Below the pieces are notes generated by a model. That model had not been told where the DNA came from. It did not search any database and saw only the letters and a program-made list of their open reading frames with translations. From Schistosoma haematobium (lineage: Eukaryota; Platyhelminthes; Trematoda; Strigeidida; Schistosomatidae), in contig NC_067199.1 in assembly GCF_000699445.3 (NCBI RefSeq), forward strand, positions 36,440,902-36,504,901: a stretch of DNA of 64,000 nucleotides, in the 5' to 3' direction. Both the position numbers and the translations under genes were made by a program. Below, one piece after another: positions 28,200 to 40,644 of the stretch. How positions within the stretch are numbered: position 1 is the stretch's first letter; each line of letters opens with the position of its first letter.

Positions 28200-28920
28200 A
28201 TAAAAACTTGGGAAACGGAGGCCAAATAAAATGTCGGAAGCAGTCAAATATATTGGTGGCCAAAACAAATGGAAACCATACAGAATTGTTTCAGAGCTTG
28301 AAAAATTTAACACATGACTAAGGGCTCAAAAGACAACCCGCACACACCCTTAGCAGTTGTGAAACCAGGTTACCTCGACAAGATGGTGGGAATCTATATT
28401 ATTGGGACATTACGAGGAGCCAACAGGGAGAACAATCACATTCTGATTATGGTTGATCACTTTACGAATTAGTATGAGGCAATTCTCCTAAGTAGTACAG
28501 ATGCTCAAACTGTCTACCGGACATACACCTTTGTTATAGATAAAAAGAGATGTGAGGCCTCCAGCTGAATTGTCGACAAAACTAATGCATCAAAAACCTT
28601 TATTGGAGTGAGACACTGTCGTGAAGCTTCGAGAGGATGTTTCAAAGTGTCATCATATGGCTTGCGTACAGTTAGCTGTGACGCAAAAGCATCAGAAAAA
28701 GTACTACAATGAGAAGACTTATGGAATAATCTTACAACCAGGAGAAAAAGTATGGTTAAAACCAGACGACTCACCGGCAGAGACACTCACTAAACTACAT
28801 AATGAACAGGTCCTTATGAAGTACCTAGAATCTTAACAAAATCTACGTGTGAAATCAAAGACATCAGAGGCGACTCTTGGTACCTATGGTCGTTCATTAT
28901 GATTGCCTGAAACCGGCGTA
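28200..28920 (+). pseudogene. Broken Ty3/Gypsy integrase (second lineage)
   Basis: Frame pieces read KPGYLDKMVGIYIIGTLRG, NHILIMVDHFT and AILLSSTDAQTV (first catalytic Asp region, damaged: VGIY for VGID). After a deletion, QKHQKKYYNEKTYG and LQPGEKVWLKPDD (the integrase tail) follow, then VVHYDCLKP. Purine-rich AAAGTGAGGGAGGAAAAA at 29018-29035 may be its polypurine tract. Different from the composite family. Confidence 0.7.
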
Positions 28921-29035
28921 TGACTACATAGAATATATGATTAACCAAAGTTTGCACCTAAGTTAATTTTTAAAAAATGATTTACGATTACGTTCTGTTT
29001 AATTTGTTACAGATCCCAAAGTGAGGGAGGAAAAA

Positions 29036-29260
29036 TACTTAGTATCCTGGTGTTATTTTATATTACGTTTTGTGTCCCGAACTGTTGTACAGTCCGGCAT
29101 TCCTGTCAAATTACTGATTCTGTGTTCCTGTTGAAATATTATCGTACTCTTTTTGGATTGTCGTTTCTTTTCCTACTTCCAAAAAGACTTTGGAAGGAAA
29201 ACCAATTTCTTTTGTGGAGATTATTGAAAGCCATTGAGGACAAAGTTTAAAGGAGTCAGA
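29036..29260 (+). repeat. Possible LTR remnant after the integrase pseudogene
   Basis: Follows the purine tract. TGTTATTTTATATTACG begins at 29050, TG-initial as LTRs are. No second copy in the window to fix the ends. Confidence 0.35.
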
Positions 29261-30354
29261 AGCGGTGTAATATTAACAACACGGTAATATAAAAACATCT
29301 GATTTAATATTATTGATTGATTAGTTGTATCGGTATCTTTAATTGAAAATTTGCAGTCAGTTGGAAGCTAAATGAACATAGGATCTCGTCGGGGGGCCTA
29401 CTCCAACGGCAATCCCAGCAAACCGACGGAGCTGCTCATTACCAGGCTTTGGCTATTTCAAACCAGCCTTCATTTTGCTTATCGCTTGCATCAAGTAGCT
29501 TACCTGGTCATAGACTCTTGATCACTTTAATATCAGTAGCTTATTTATTTAACCTGATTTCCATACTAACTACCTGGGTTTTCAGTATGTTAGGAAAAGA
29601 ATCGTTTCTTTTCAATAAAGCAAAGTTACTTATTTTAGAGGATAATACTATGGCTAACCTATACAGTTATTTCCCCATAAAGTAATTTAGTTATAGGAAC
29701 TACATCGTCCGCTCAAGGTGTTTGGCAACCCCAGAGATACCTCTGGAGTTCATAATATTGTAATCCAGTAGATTAAAAGCTAAAACTTTGAGAAACGTTT
29801 TGACGAAGTCTAATTTTATAGTTCCGGCCAAACGCATCGGTTTATTTCAGAAAGCGTGTAGATAAAGACCGAGATCACGTTTTAGTTGGATACAAAAAGT
29901 ACTACAATATGCACAATTCGAATTGGTCTACAAACACTAATTGTAGACACATCGTCGGTCTGTGTTAATTACGACGAAATTTGTTTGTTACCAGCTGTAT
30001 GATCTCTCACGTACAACTTGAGCATCGCATGCGCTTAGGTCTACATGTAAATAGTTTTTGTCGTTCTAAAACAGGAAAATAGGCCTCATTGATTAAAACT
30101 ACAGGTTCATAGTATTAACTAAAGCTTAGTTTTTCATTCAGATTGTATTTGCAGTTGTAGTGACTCTCCATTCGGCTGTTTGTGTAGTGGAATCTAGTTT
30201 TTGAGGTTTAAATGGTACAGGTGCAGCGATAATTTTAAACGTAAAATTTCTTGAATTGATTTGAATATTCTTTATGCTGTCCACTTAAACTTATGTGATG
30301 AAAACCTTAGAAAAACTAGCAAATGCTTTTTTCAGAAGGAGGTTTTGTAGAGAT
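29261..30354. other. Intergenic upstream of the transporter
   Basis: A 78-codon hydrophobic plus frame at 29449-29685 is not conserved to my knowledge. No repeat match. Confidence 0.4.
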
Positions 30355-30602
30355 TTTAGTAATTTAATAGTTGAATTCATGAGTCAATTGAAGCTAGAGG
30401 ACCATGGAAAACCTGGAAGCACTGGAAGGCCGTTTCGTCATAGTATGGTGCTCTCCCGATTGGTCCTGGATTCGAATCCTGCGGTCGGGATCGTGGATAC
30501 GCACCGATGGGGAGCCCCATATTAGGACGAAACGGCTGCCAGTGCTCCCAGGTTTTCCATGGTGGTCTAGCTTTAACTGACTCATGAATTCAACTATTAA
30601 AA
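30355..30602. repeat. Ribozyme repeat (family 2) as inverted pair
   Basis: Left arm (TTGAATTCATGAGTCAATTG onward) is the reverse complement of the right arm over about 85 bp. The centre has B-box-like GGATTCGAATCC. Both arms contain the CGAAAC side of the hammerhead; the CUGAGGA side is damaged (CCGATGGGGA). Upstream of the transporter gene. Confidence 0.7.
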
Positions 30603-31309
30603 TACTTTTTCGTTTATTGCCTTGGCATTTTAGTGAATTGATTCTAGTTCTAGCAAAATGAAAATTTAGTCCTTTTAAAATCTCCCAAGTATTTTGTACA
30701 AGGAAAAGGTACATATCCAGTATTTTCTGTAAACAACTCCACTCCCGACTAGAATATTTAGTTCAAATATCAAGACTTTTACATAACACCCATAAGTGTC
30801 TAGATTGATCTGATAATTAATATATTTCACATACTACATGGTAAACATATCACAATATGTTTGTGACTACTTTTCCCAACTTCTGTTATACGTAATAATA
30901 AAGTTTCTGAATCAATGGAAAGGATTAGCTTTAAATGTCTTAAACCGGGCTATCCTCTGGTAAGATGACAATGACTTCTTACAATCAATCTGCTTTTCGT
31001 CATTTGCTTAAGCGAGCTATCTACTTGGACCACTATTTTCTTAAACCTAGTATTAAATGTACCTGTTATGACAAACAAGTTAGTGATTTAATTATATCAC
31101 AAGTAATATAGGCTCCGTAACCTTTTATTTTCGGTTTGCTTGTGTACTAAGTGTTAAGAGTCAAGTGTAGTTAAAAAATTCCGTAGGGTATCAATCACCA
31201 AACATCTTAGTTAAGTATTTCTGTATATTAATTGGATAAATACATCACTTTCATCTTTTCTAGATTCACTCGAACTTTTTTTTGTGCTAACGACTAGCTC
31301 TGCTTCTCA

Positions 31310-31370
31310 ATGGTCACTAGTCGACTGTATTTTGTATTGTTTGTTTGCATTTCGAGTGCATTTACTTCTG
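31310..31370 (+). CDS. Transporter exon 1 (start codon, TM1 beginning)
   Basis: ATG followed by 19 codons (MVTSRLYFVLFVCISS and on) and one extra base before a GTAAGC donor. That G joins the GA opening exon 2 to make the conserved Gly of TM1. No other nearby ATG-donor combination fits the phase. Confidence 0.65.
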
Positions 31371-34300
31371 GTAAGCAAATTTCTGTTTTACAGTTGTTTT
31401 TAACTACAGATTAACTGGTTTTAAATTTAACCGAGAAAAGCAGCAACAATCATTAAAACACATTTTGCTGTGGCAATTACAAGCAAAATATTACTAGTAC
31501 TGAATACTTAATCGGAGAGATTATAATTTATGGACGAACCAATCAGATTTAGGATAACAGGTATTGGATTTTGGCGCGAAATTCATCCACCCATTCGTCT
31601 AAATAACGTCTTAGCATTTTAGCTGATGTCAGTTCGTGATGAAAACCATAAATTTAAATCCTAACCTTTACTATCAACTGTAAATCACTATCTTTATTCC
31701 TCAAAGTGCTTTATAGCCTTCATTCAAACTTATTAAGTAGGTAGGCACTCTCAAGATCACGTTGGCGTCACTCAAAGGTCGTCCATGAATTATAGTCTCG
31801 TCACTTAATCCTTCAAAACAATAAGTTGTCTATTTTCCTTGACTACATTTGGTTATACATGCGGAACTGTGCTTTTGACAGAATTAGTATATACAATAGC
31901 CCAGCAATTTAAAAATACTAGAAAACAACTAGTTCTATCCTAAAACATATATTTTCCCATATTTATTCACTTGCTTTTGTTAGTGAAAATTTCATTATTC
32001 CGATGAAGAATCCATATCAACTGAAGAGGCTGAGACTTGTTAAATGTGGGCGAACACTTCCTACGTCGACACATAATGTTTTCTGATGTATTAATAGTTT
32101 CTCAAGGAACTTAGAGGCTTACAAACCAAAATGTGGTATTCACCCATGAAGTTATTGACAATTAATGTGAGCCATGCTTTTCTGGTTACAGTTTTCATGC
32201 GTATCACAGCCAGTGCTTGAAGACTGATTAACATGATTCAGAATCGGTCGCGATAGCATAAATGCATTCACTCTTTGCTTTCCTTTAAATGTAAAGTTTC
32301 AAACTACTTTATATCTTTTATTCCGTGACTTCATCGATTTTCCTTCAATCAAATTGTCGGTGCCTAATTTTTTATCACTGAAACTACTGCTTCTATCGCT
32401 TGTTTATTCATCTTGATAATTTAATCTTTCTGTTTTAACGTGATGTGATTTGTACAGATGGATATATGTAACGGGTTCTATTTTGTTTATGAGTGACCGA
32501 CTTTCCAACCAGGATATTTTTACAACACCTCAAATATTATACATTTATTCTGAGTATTCAGCTAAGAGAGTATGTTCAAAAATTTATAGAATATGTGACC
32601 GTTTCTTTGAGAGATGTCTTCAAGGATCCCATTATTTAATCATTTGTTATTATATACGTTTTTTAACTTGTAATTCAAGCACCAACTGCTCATAATCCTA
32701 AAAAACGTTTCGACATGTTCAATATCCAAATGATTTAACATTAATTAATATAACTTGAAAATAGATTATTTCCATACATAGTGTTATAACTGTTTTGATT
32801 GTATCAATCTTATTTATATAGGATTAACATTTGGATTTTCATCAGCAACTACACTTCAAATTTATTTCGACTCTACTTGGATAGCAGTTTTTGCTGGTTT
32901 ATTAAATGCAGGTGGAATAATTGGATCTTTGTGGTCAACGTGGCTTATTCGTCATTATGGACATTGTCTTACATTATTTTTTTCTTATGGTCTATCTGTC
33001 ATAGGATGGGTGTTACTGTATTTTTCATCGTCAGCTGTCTACGAACGATATTCACCAACTGTTCAATTAGTATTAGGACGTCTAATAACCGGTTTAGGAT
33101 GTGGATTAACTTTAACTACTAATGTAATTTATATCTATGAGATAATTCCATCGTCATGGAAAGTATTGATGGGATCATTGTTTCAAGTTGGTATAACATG
33201 TGGAATTGTTGCTGATTATGCACTTGCAATTTTTTTAAACTGGGATACTATTTCTTTGGTTTTCGCTTTGGTTATTTCATTTGTTGCCGTTTTAACTTAT
33301 ATGTTACCCGAATCTTCTGAATGGTGCGTTAAAATGGGTAATTTGCAATCAGCTGAAGCATCTCATTATTGGTTGCATGGAAACGTAAGTGACTGTTAGG
33401 TCTACAAATTTGTTTAAAATAAATAATGTCCTAAAAATATTATAATTACAGTGTAATGAATAAAGTTTGATTGTATACATCTCATAATTGACAATATTAC
33501 ACTTTTGTTCAACTGTTTACTTGGTTTTTTGGCGTCTATTAAGTAGACCATAATGGACAAATATTTTTGAGATGCAATTATAACCATGAAATTATTGATC
33601 AAATAATGACTTCATTGTTGAGTATCTAGTTTTCTTCGAGCATCTCGTGTTGAGATAGAGATCATCTAATGTTATCGATGAATGAAAACCTAACCATTAC
33701 AATAGTTCTTGTCTCTATACCTATGCAATTCAAAGCGTATAGTCGAAAAAAAGGTTTGCATTATTAACTTATTCCCGGGTACCTGGGTATGAGTGGCGCT
33801 CTAAGTGTAAGGGGGCCAGTAATACTCACCCAGCTGCTCAAAATGGAATAGTTGGTGATGAGTACAGTCAGCCAATAACAAAGTCTGAAACTGTTTACTG
33901 GATTGTTTTCTTTATTCTCTCTCTCTCTGTAAAGGTGTTAGTTTCCTTTAAGGGTCTACTATTTTCTGTAATTTCAACTTTATGTATCATAAAAGTTATT
34001 TGCGCAAACGCTGGCGTAAAACGGAATAAAGCTAAAGAGAATCATATGTAATTGAATCTGTGAATGTAGTTACCAAAGTATATTTCGAAAAATCTTTCAA
34101 AGTTAACATGTATATATATATATATATAATCTTAATTATATTTATGAGCATAGTTTAGCATTTAATGTGGTTGCTATTTTAGTTATACACATTTAAAATA
34201 GTTTAGTTAATGTTTGAAATATCACGGAAGTTCATAGTTAATGTCAAAAATAAGAAGAAAAAACTGATGTTATTGTCAAATTTTTTTATATTTCAATTTA

Positions 34301-37300
34301 GGAGATACCTTTTAAACAAAATGGGAATAATTTAATAATCAATGGAAATGTTCCTCATGATATATCAGATCTTAGCACAAAGTCATACACTGGTTCTTCT
34401 CATATATTGAATGATTCAAAGTCTAAGCTTCGTACGATTTTTATATTAATAACATTTCAACAATTAACAGGGATGAATGCCATAATCTACTTTGCTGAAT
34501 CTGTTTGCCTATTTGGTGGGCTAGTATCATATCAATGTGGATTCAAGATGGGATTGTGTCTATTTATTTCTAGTATTGTATCAGTATTTGTGGTTAGAAA
34601 ATTCTCCTGGAAAAAGTTACTACTGGTTGGTGCTGTAATTCTGGCTTTATCTCATCTGTGGTTCTCACTAACGGTATCAGTGAGTGGCCAGTTTATAGAA
34701 TATAATGTCGTTCTTTTTTATTTATTATTTATGATCTTTAAGAAATCTTTGTCATAGAGTAACAGTGGTACTGTCAAATTAATCAAGTTGTTAGTTAACA
34801 AAGTGGATCTAGTTAAATATCGTCAGAATTCTGTCCTTTCATTTTTTCTGATATCCATGATATTATTGCGTAAACGAGTTTTCTTATTATGAACTAAAAT
34901 AGTTAGTGGCTAGCAGCAGAATCCAGGATGTGCGTTTCGTTCTATTCAGAACTTGTCATCTGGATTCACTTGTATCCCGAGGTTGATGTTCACTCCGGGA
35001 CTCGAATTCAGTGCCGCTTGCTTTAAATACTGTGCAAGTACATCCAGCTGACGAGTCAAAAATGGGACGAAATACTTTCCAGTCACCATCCGTTTTTGCT
35101 TAGAATACGTGTGACTTAATGGCAATATGGAAGCAAACCCAAACGACTAATCAATTTTAGTCCTAAAAATCAATGAGAAGATTCAAATAACCAATACAAA
35201 TAAAGTCTTCTCATTATTCATACTTAAATATACCACACTGGCGGTGGGGTTTGAAAGCGAAATATGCCTACTGATACATTACATCCAGTATTAATGTACC
35301 AGGATAATAATGTTAAGCATAAAAGGAAAAGAAATATTGGTCTACTTGACTTTATTCTGCATTAGTCATACACTTTTGAGAAGTTGAGGAGAACATGTGA
35401 AAATTCTTGAGTCGTACTTATCCTTGATTTATGTATATGTGAACATATAATTCTTCATCAGACGTGCTAGAAATTATTTAATACATCTGTGGTATATGCT
35501 ATTTATGTTGACGAATATAAGCAGTATGTAGCAGTAACTGGAAGTGAAATGTTTGCCAGCAAAAGATTGAATTGAAAAGAACAGGAATGGAAACAGAGAG
35601 CAAAAGGAATAATGATCGAATTGGAAGAATCATGAAGTATGTAAAGGACATCTGAAGGAAGACGTGCAAATAATGTATCCAATGTATGATTTTCAAATTC
35701 TCCAAACCACTGTGTAATTTTAGTTTTCCTCACCTTCGTTTTTGTAGCACTTCACATCTAACATTCCCTTTTGATCCTCTGTTAGAATAAATCGATTAAC
35801 AACAAGAGAGTATAATCTTTAATAAAATGTCATTTTCTTCAGTCAAATAAACGTGGATGCAAGTTTCAACGGAAATCAGTGTCGGGTGTGCGGCAGTTGT
35901 TTACCGAAGACAATGGAAGATTGTCGCTCAGCAACATAAACCAGTTGAAGTTAGACATTAACACCATTGAATACCACCGATTCAGTGGTCTAGAGACTAA
36001 GCGTTCGCGCGCGAGACTGAAGGCCCTGGGTTTGAGTACCATGCTCGTAGTCGTGTATGCGCACTACTGAGGAGTCCCATGCCAGGACGAAACGGTCTTC
36101 CGGTACTTTCAGGTTTTCGATTGTGGTCCAACATTGACCGATTCATGATCTCAATCAAAACTCAGTAATCTTCACAACCCTTTACTGAAATTAAGTAATC
36201 GAATAGTTTTGAGGAAGCATAATTTACATTGTTTTCTATATTTTACTATTCTGACTTATTTACTGAAGACTCCTTCTCTTTACCACAGTAATCAAATTTT
36301 ATGGATATAAAAATGTACAACGAATATCGTTCGTAATAGATAACTTTCATTCAGAAAATAATGATCTAGTCTAATGTTCCCGTATTTTTTGATACAATAT
36401 GATTGTAAAATTCTTATTAATTACAATTGCTGTCACATAGCCAATGTCTTTCTATTTCATTCAGTGAGAAATATTTAACTATAAACTTAAAATGGACAAT
36501 TTGAAAATATTTCTTAATAGTCATATATATAAGTTAGTGTACATATGTTTCTTCATTTAATTAACGAAATAAACTTCCTCCTTCACTCTTCATCTTTTCT
36601 CTCTCAAGTGATCAAGTTTTTATGTATCAGTATCAGCTGCTAGACATTGTGTCACAAGAGTGGGAAGTTGAATTGGTGCACAAACATATCAGGTTTTACG
36701 TTGCTTGTATCTGAATGACTGATTTTAAGTAATATAGTCTGTTTAATCAACTAAGCTGGGAATAAGGATCTATTTATAACACTAATCTTTTTGAATCGGA
36801 AAATTTTGGCCATCACACTATGGCCTAGCTATCTAAAGATGTATAGTCCTCATCGCGAGGTCTGGAGTTTCTAGGTTTTAAATCGTGTAGAGTTTTAGGT
36901 ATGAACTGCATCGAAACACCTATCTAATTATCCTTGGCTTTATTCGGATCTCTAGTTGGCGTCGATTTTTCATGACAACTTTCTTTAAACTATCCGAATC
37001 TCCTCAAAACATCTAAGTAAATTATATATCCAACTTTCAGAAGGCCCCCAAATGCCCTGGTATGGCTGAGAGTGAGATGGGTCCGCCCTCCCTCTCGAAA
37101 TGCTCTCACACGGCCACGCGTATACAGCCTCTGTCAGGGAAGTCCTAATCACTGCCTTCTCTCACTACGGGTGTTGTTTACGAAAATAAGAGGACGAAAA
37201 GTGAATGTCTGGTGCTTTAACCGGATTCCAAACTAGTGGTGCACATGGGCTCTAGTATCCTGCGGGAACAAATGACGTATGAACTAATCGTTGGTCACCG

Positions 37301-38129
37301 GCTACGATGGGACTGCATCTTCTCACGATGCTCCACTGCCGTGTGGATCAGACCTTTAGGTCGAAGTCTTGGAGTGTGGACCCCTAAGAAAACCACCTAC
37401 TTCGGTTTGGTCACCCGGGCAGTATCACAGCCCTCACACAAATCTAATGATTTATATAGTGCATATCTACTTGGTGCCTCCTTGTACCAATGTTTATGTG
37501 TTTAAATAAATAAATAAAGAACTTTCAGGAGAGACTCTGATATTAACTTCTATGAGCCAAACATTCATCTAAAAAATCATAGCAATCAGTATAAGTTGAT
37601 GATTTCTGAAATTACTGTATTTCTTCTAAACATAAACAGCTCAAACTTTAAATAACAACATCATATGATAACCGGAGAATCGTTCAATTCTTAAATTTTC
37701 ATGATCATTCACCTTTCTTCATGTGTACCATATACCTTTCCAATGAAATAAACTTAAATTTTATTCAATCATTCCATTTTCGTTTCTTTCTTTTTTTTTT
37801 AAATTCATTTATAGCAAACTGAAACTTCAATGTCTTCAATGCATCAAGTTTATTTAATTGTATTTGTTATAACTTTTGCATGTAGTTGGGGTCCATTACC
37901 ATTATTAATAGCATTAGAATCATTTCCAATTATTAATCGAAATTATGTTATTAAATCATCTTTAACAGTTGGTTGGACAGTTTGCTTTTTTGTTACATTT
38001 ATATTTGAACCATTTATATTATGGACAAGTGTATCAGTTTTATTCGGTATATTCTCATTATGTTGTTTATTATCTTGTGTTTATGTTTATTTTCATATTC
38101 CTGATATGAAATCAATGAACACCACCTAA
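31310..38129 (+). CDS. MFS sugar transporter, SLC2/GLUT-like (4 exons)
   Basis: Exons 31310-31370, 32822-33384, 34302-34679 and 37815-38129 join in phase 1, 0, 0 to about 438 residues, short but near the usual GLUT length. Exon 1 gives an ATG and a hydrophobic stretch flowing into TM1 (FTS, then split Gly, then LTFGFS). Exon 2 holds a loop-2-like IRHYG, the GRLITGLGCG signature, an Ile-Tyr-Glu before IIP, a GITCGI stretch and a PESSEW version of the PESP motif. Exon 3 has the TM7 motif QQLTGMNAIIY. Exon 4 has the TM10 motif SWGPLPLLIALE and a weak PETKG-like end (PDMKS). Expected role: facilitative hexose transport across a membrane; substrate unknown. Introns carry a MITE and retroposons. 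Family assignment is firm; exon 1 is an inference from phase and hydrophobicity. Confidence 0.85.
31514..31802. mobile_element. 289-bp MITE, copy 2
   Basis: Same family and length as 1431-1719, with termini GGAGAGATTATAATT and AATTATAGTCTCGTC. Flanked on both sides by a perfect 8-bp duplication ACTTAATC (31506-31513 and 31803-31810). It sits in intron 1 of the sugar transporter. Sequence between the copies has drifted, so both insertions are old. Confidence 0.9.
32822..33384 (+). CDS. Transporter exon 2 (TM1 to TM6)
   Basis: 563 nt from acceptor TATATAG to donor GTAAGT. Contains most of the N-terminal six-helix bundle, with GRLITGLGCG near its middle and PESSEW close to the end. Confidence 0.9.
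33385..34301. other. Transporter intron 2
   Basis: AT-rich, with a short CT run (about 33910-33930) and a short AT run near 34114-34128. A GC-richer patch at 33775-33850 is not matched elsewhere. Confidence 0.5.
34302..34679 (+). CDS. Transporter exon 3 (central loop, TM7 to TM9)
   Basis: 126 codons after acceptor AATTTAG. Begins with a polar central loop, then IFILITFQQLTGMNAIIYFA. The strong donor GTGAGT at 34680 is chosen over a weaker GTATCA nine bases upstream; both keep the phase. Confidence 0.8.
34914..35090. repeat. SM-alpha-type ribozyme repeat, inverted halves
   Basis: Minus-strand part 34914-34975 has GAACGAAACGCAC but a damaged core (ATGACAAG). Plus-strand part 35041-35090 has CATCCAGCTGACGAG, GGGACGAAAT and CCAGTCACC. 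Intron 3 of the transporter. Confidence 0.6.
35930..36165 (+). repeat. Ribozyme repeat (family 2), full copy
   Basis: tRNA-like head with box-A-like TTCAGTGGTCTAGAGACTAA and box-B-like GGGTTTGAGTACC, then the hammerhead: CTGAGGA, stem II GTCC/GGAC, CGAAACGG (36066-36100), and the tail ending TTCATGATCTCAATC. Stem I is weakened. Transporter intron 3. Confidence 0.75.
37041..37519 (+). mobile_element. 479-bp retroposon with 9-bp target duplication
   Basis: Flanked by AACTTTCAG (37032-37040 and 37520-37528) and ends in AAATAAATAAATAAAG. GC-richer than its surroundings. Short plus-strand frames without a recognised domain. Looks like a SINE or a 5'-truncated LINE 3' region. It sits in transporter intron 3, 295 bp before the last exon. 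Confidence 0.85.
37815..38129 (+). CDS. Transporter exon 4 (TM10 to TM12, stop)
   Basis: 105 codons including TAA, after acceptor TTTATAG. Contains ITFACSWGPLPLLIALE and two further hydrophobic segments. A 66-bp AT microsatellite starts 80 bp after the stop. No clear AATAAA is seen before it. Confidence 0.85.
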   Translation, partial: QTETSMSSMHQVYLIVFVITFACSWGPLPLLIALESFPIINRNYVIKSSLTVGWTVCFFVTFIFEPFILWTSVSVLFGIFSLCCLLSCVYVYFHIPDMKSMNTT

Positions 38130-38207
38130 TATGTGTTTACCTTTTCTTGGTTAATATCATAGTAATAATGATAATAATAATTCACATATTTAAAGTGAAG
38201 ATTTTCA

Positions 38208-38210
<3 letters not shown>

Positions 38211-38276
<66 letters not shown>
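38211..38276. repeat. (AT)n microsatellite after the transporter stop
   Basis: 66 bp of AT with one AC interruption, 80 bp after the stop codon. Confidence 0.9.
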
Positions 38277-38279
<3 letters not shown>

Positions 38280-38355
38280 CACTTCACTGTAGTCTTGTTC
38301 ATTTATTATGTTGGTTAACCGTGACAGCAATTATTTTATTGATTGTACTGTAGAG

Positions 38356-38830
38356 TGTTGGGTACTATTATTGTTAAGCCCAAATAACTTATTCTAGCTT
38401 TTGGACAAACTAATTTATCTATTCTTCTTTGAGTCACATTTTAACTTTGCTAATTATTTACTTATCACAACCCTGCCTGTTTTTTATATGAGCACATATG
38501 TGTGTACACACATCTTATCCTATATTCATCACATGTCTGTAACTTATTTTCGTTGGACTATAAAAATATCGATTACCGCTTGGTAAAAAGGGAGTTGACA
38601 AATACGCCTTCTCCACTGCGTGTCCTTTCGTTTCATCCCACTCATTTCCTGTTCACATCAGTGAGTGGACAAAATATATGTATTTAACAATCTATCCTCG
38701 TATTCGACTTATTTAATTCCGTTATTTAAGTTGATAGTTATACACGAGACTAGTTAGGATGTATATTTCGGCAGTAATCATTCAATAACGATTATCTGTC
38801 CGATCTAACTAGAGTCAGATCCTAGATCAC
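38356..38830 (+). repeat. LTR-like dispersed repeat (family 5), copy 1
   Basis: About 470 bp beginning TGTTGGGTACT and matching 46659-47120 throughout. Contains ACTATAAAAATATCG (TATA-like) and ATTCGACTTATTTAATT. The match runs on past GAGTCAGATCC, so it likely includes a piece of leader. Probable Gypsy LTR fragment. Confidence 0.6.
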
Positions 38831-39121
38831 TAAAGTACACAAGTTTTCGTCGTATCTAAATCGATGAAATTCCTTACTTCGAAATAGAAAATTCATCAAT
38901 TATATATCTCTCTCCCTGTTTCTCTTTACACTTTTTACAGCTAATCTCTCAATTGATATTATATTCACTTCATTATCTACATATAAATTTAATAGAGTAT
39001 ATATCATAGTACTTAGTTAAGTCACAGTAATTGTATTTTATATATTCATCATCTTGGCAGTTATTCTAGTGTAACTTCTTTTAAATAATAAAACGAGTAA
39101 TACATAAGTAAATAATTAATT

Positions 39122-39342
39122 TCACAGGTTCAAATCATGAGTCAGTTGAAGCTAGACCACCATTGAAAACCTGGAGGCACTGGGAGGCCGTTTCGTCCTA
39201 GTATGGGACTCCTCAGCAGTGCGCATCCACGAACCCGCCCCCACGGGAGTCCCATACTAGGACGAAACGGCCGTCCAGTGCTTCCAGGTTTTCAATGGTG
39301 GTCTAGCTTCAATTGAATCATGATTTCAACCTGTGAAATTTC
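39122..39342. repeat. Ribozyme repeat (family 2) as inverted pair
   Basis: Left arm, minus strand: complete core CTGCTGAGGAG, stem II GTCC/GGAC, CGAAACGG (39178-39226), but stem III mispaired (CGG/CCT). Right arm, plus strand: starts at GGGAGTCCC and keeps CGAAACGGCCGTCCAGTGC with perfect stem III. Each arm lacks something the other has. Confidence 0.75.
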
Positions 39343-39479
39343 CTAAAAATCTCCACAAAACTCATTTTGAAAATAATTAATTTTAAAATTTTCACTACTG
39401 TTATATCCTAGTGAAGAACAAATTACAGGTAACTTCCGAGGACTATTAATGGACTAATATTCTTACTGTATAATTATTC

Positions 39480-39900
39480 AGTAGTTAGATTATGTATATT
39501 TATATTCCCCTTATTATAAGCTTCATTTTGACCTATAATTTATTATTATACGATTTACTGTCCCTAAATTATGCTCAGTTTATCAACTACTGTCTCCCAC
39601 GTTCACAGCCACTTTTTGGCTTTATTGTGTACACATGTTATTTCCTATTTTATGGTGTGTTGCGATCTGTTTGCTTGATATATAAACATAGTATGTTTGA
39701 AATATATGATTCGCATATTGGAAGATGATATTGTTGTTCTGGGCTCAAGTGGACGGGTTAGGCGGACATAGGATCAATAAGGACGCTAGGCTGCTCATAC
39801 CTCTTGAACGTCATTGGTTTGGCACAGTGTTAAGATTGTATAAGTCGTATTTTGATTGGTGGATAAATCATGTGATAAAAAGCTGGACATAAAGTCATAA
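39480..39900 (+). repeat. Dispersed repeat (family 6), copy 1
   Basis: About 400 bp repeated in reverse at 48778-49195 and partly at 49640-49830. Contains TGTGTTGCGATCTGTTTG and TGATATATAAACATAGTATG, a promoter-like stretch suggesting an LTR. Confidence 0.6.
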
Positions 39901-40644
39901 CAACTACATTATCATTAAATAACTAAAAATAGATTATTAAAATATATGTACACTGTCACTACTACTACTAAAACTTCATCTTCGATTTTCAACGGCATAG
40001 TAACAATCTAAGTAGGAAATTAACATCTAACTTATAAATTTTTTCCTAAACTAAAAAGATTGTAACGCATATACAGCAAAGGGGGACTGTAACTAGCCCT
40101 AATAGATGAATTTCAGAATTATTCAAGAATGGTAATCTGACATTATATGTTGGGTTGATTGATTCTTGAGTCAAAGTTTAAGTTACATATCATCTCGTAT
40201 GACTAGTTGTTATTATTCCAATCTACAAGAAAGAAAGAAAATCATCTTGAAAAAAACCCACTTTGAATGCCGTTATTTCAAAAATCTTAACGTCTTTAGT
40301 CCCAAAAGTATTAAACTTCAATAATTCAAGATGGTTTCGTGACTTATCTTAGGCCATAAATGTTTTCATCGTAAAGTCCTGGAACATAAACCAAATTTAA
40401 TTCAATTAGCTGCTTTCTACCAGATGAATATGCCGTTCGAAGTCGGTGATCACAAGGTACAATGTCCCAGTGTATATCACCATAACATGTATCGAAAAAA
40501 TACACAATTTACTGGTAATTGTTTATTCGGAAACTAATTGTTGAATTTGAGCTTACAACATAATATTTGAATTAGGTGTGATAAGCAGTATCCATCATGG
40601 TTGTTTGCCATACTAATTCTTATTCTGCGTTATGAATATATTCC

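Noticed and set aside
32450..32695. Extra transporter exon
   Set aside because: An 81-codon frame upstream of exon 2 does not fit TM1 or the phase; the 31310-31370 exon does.
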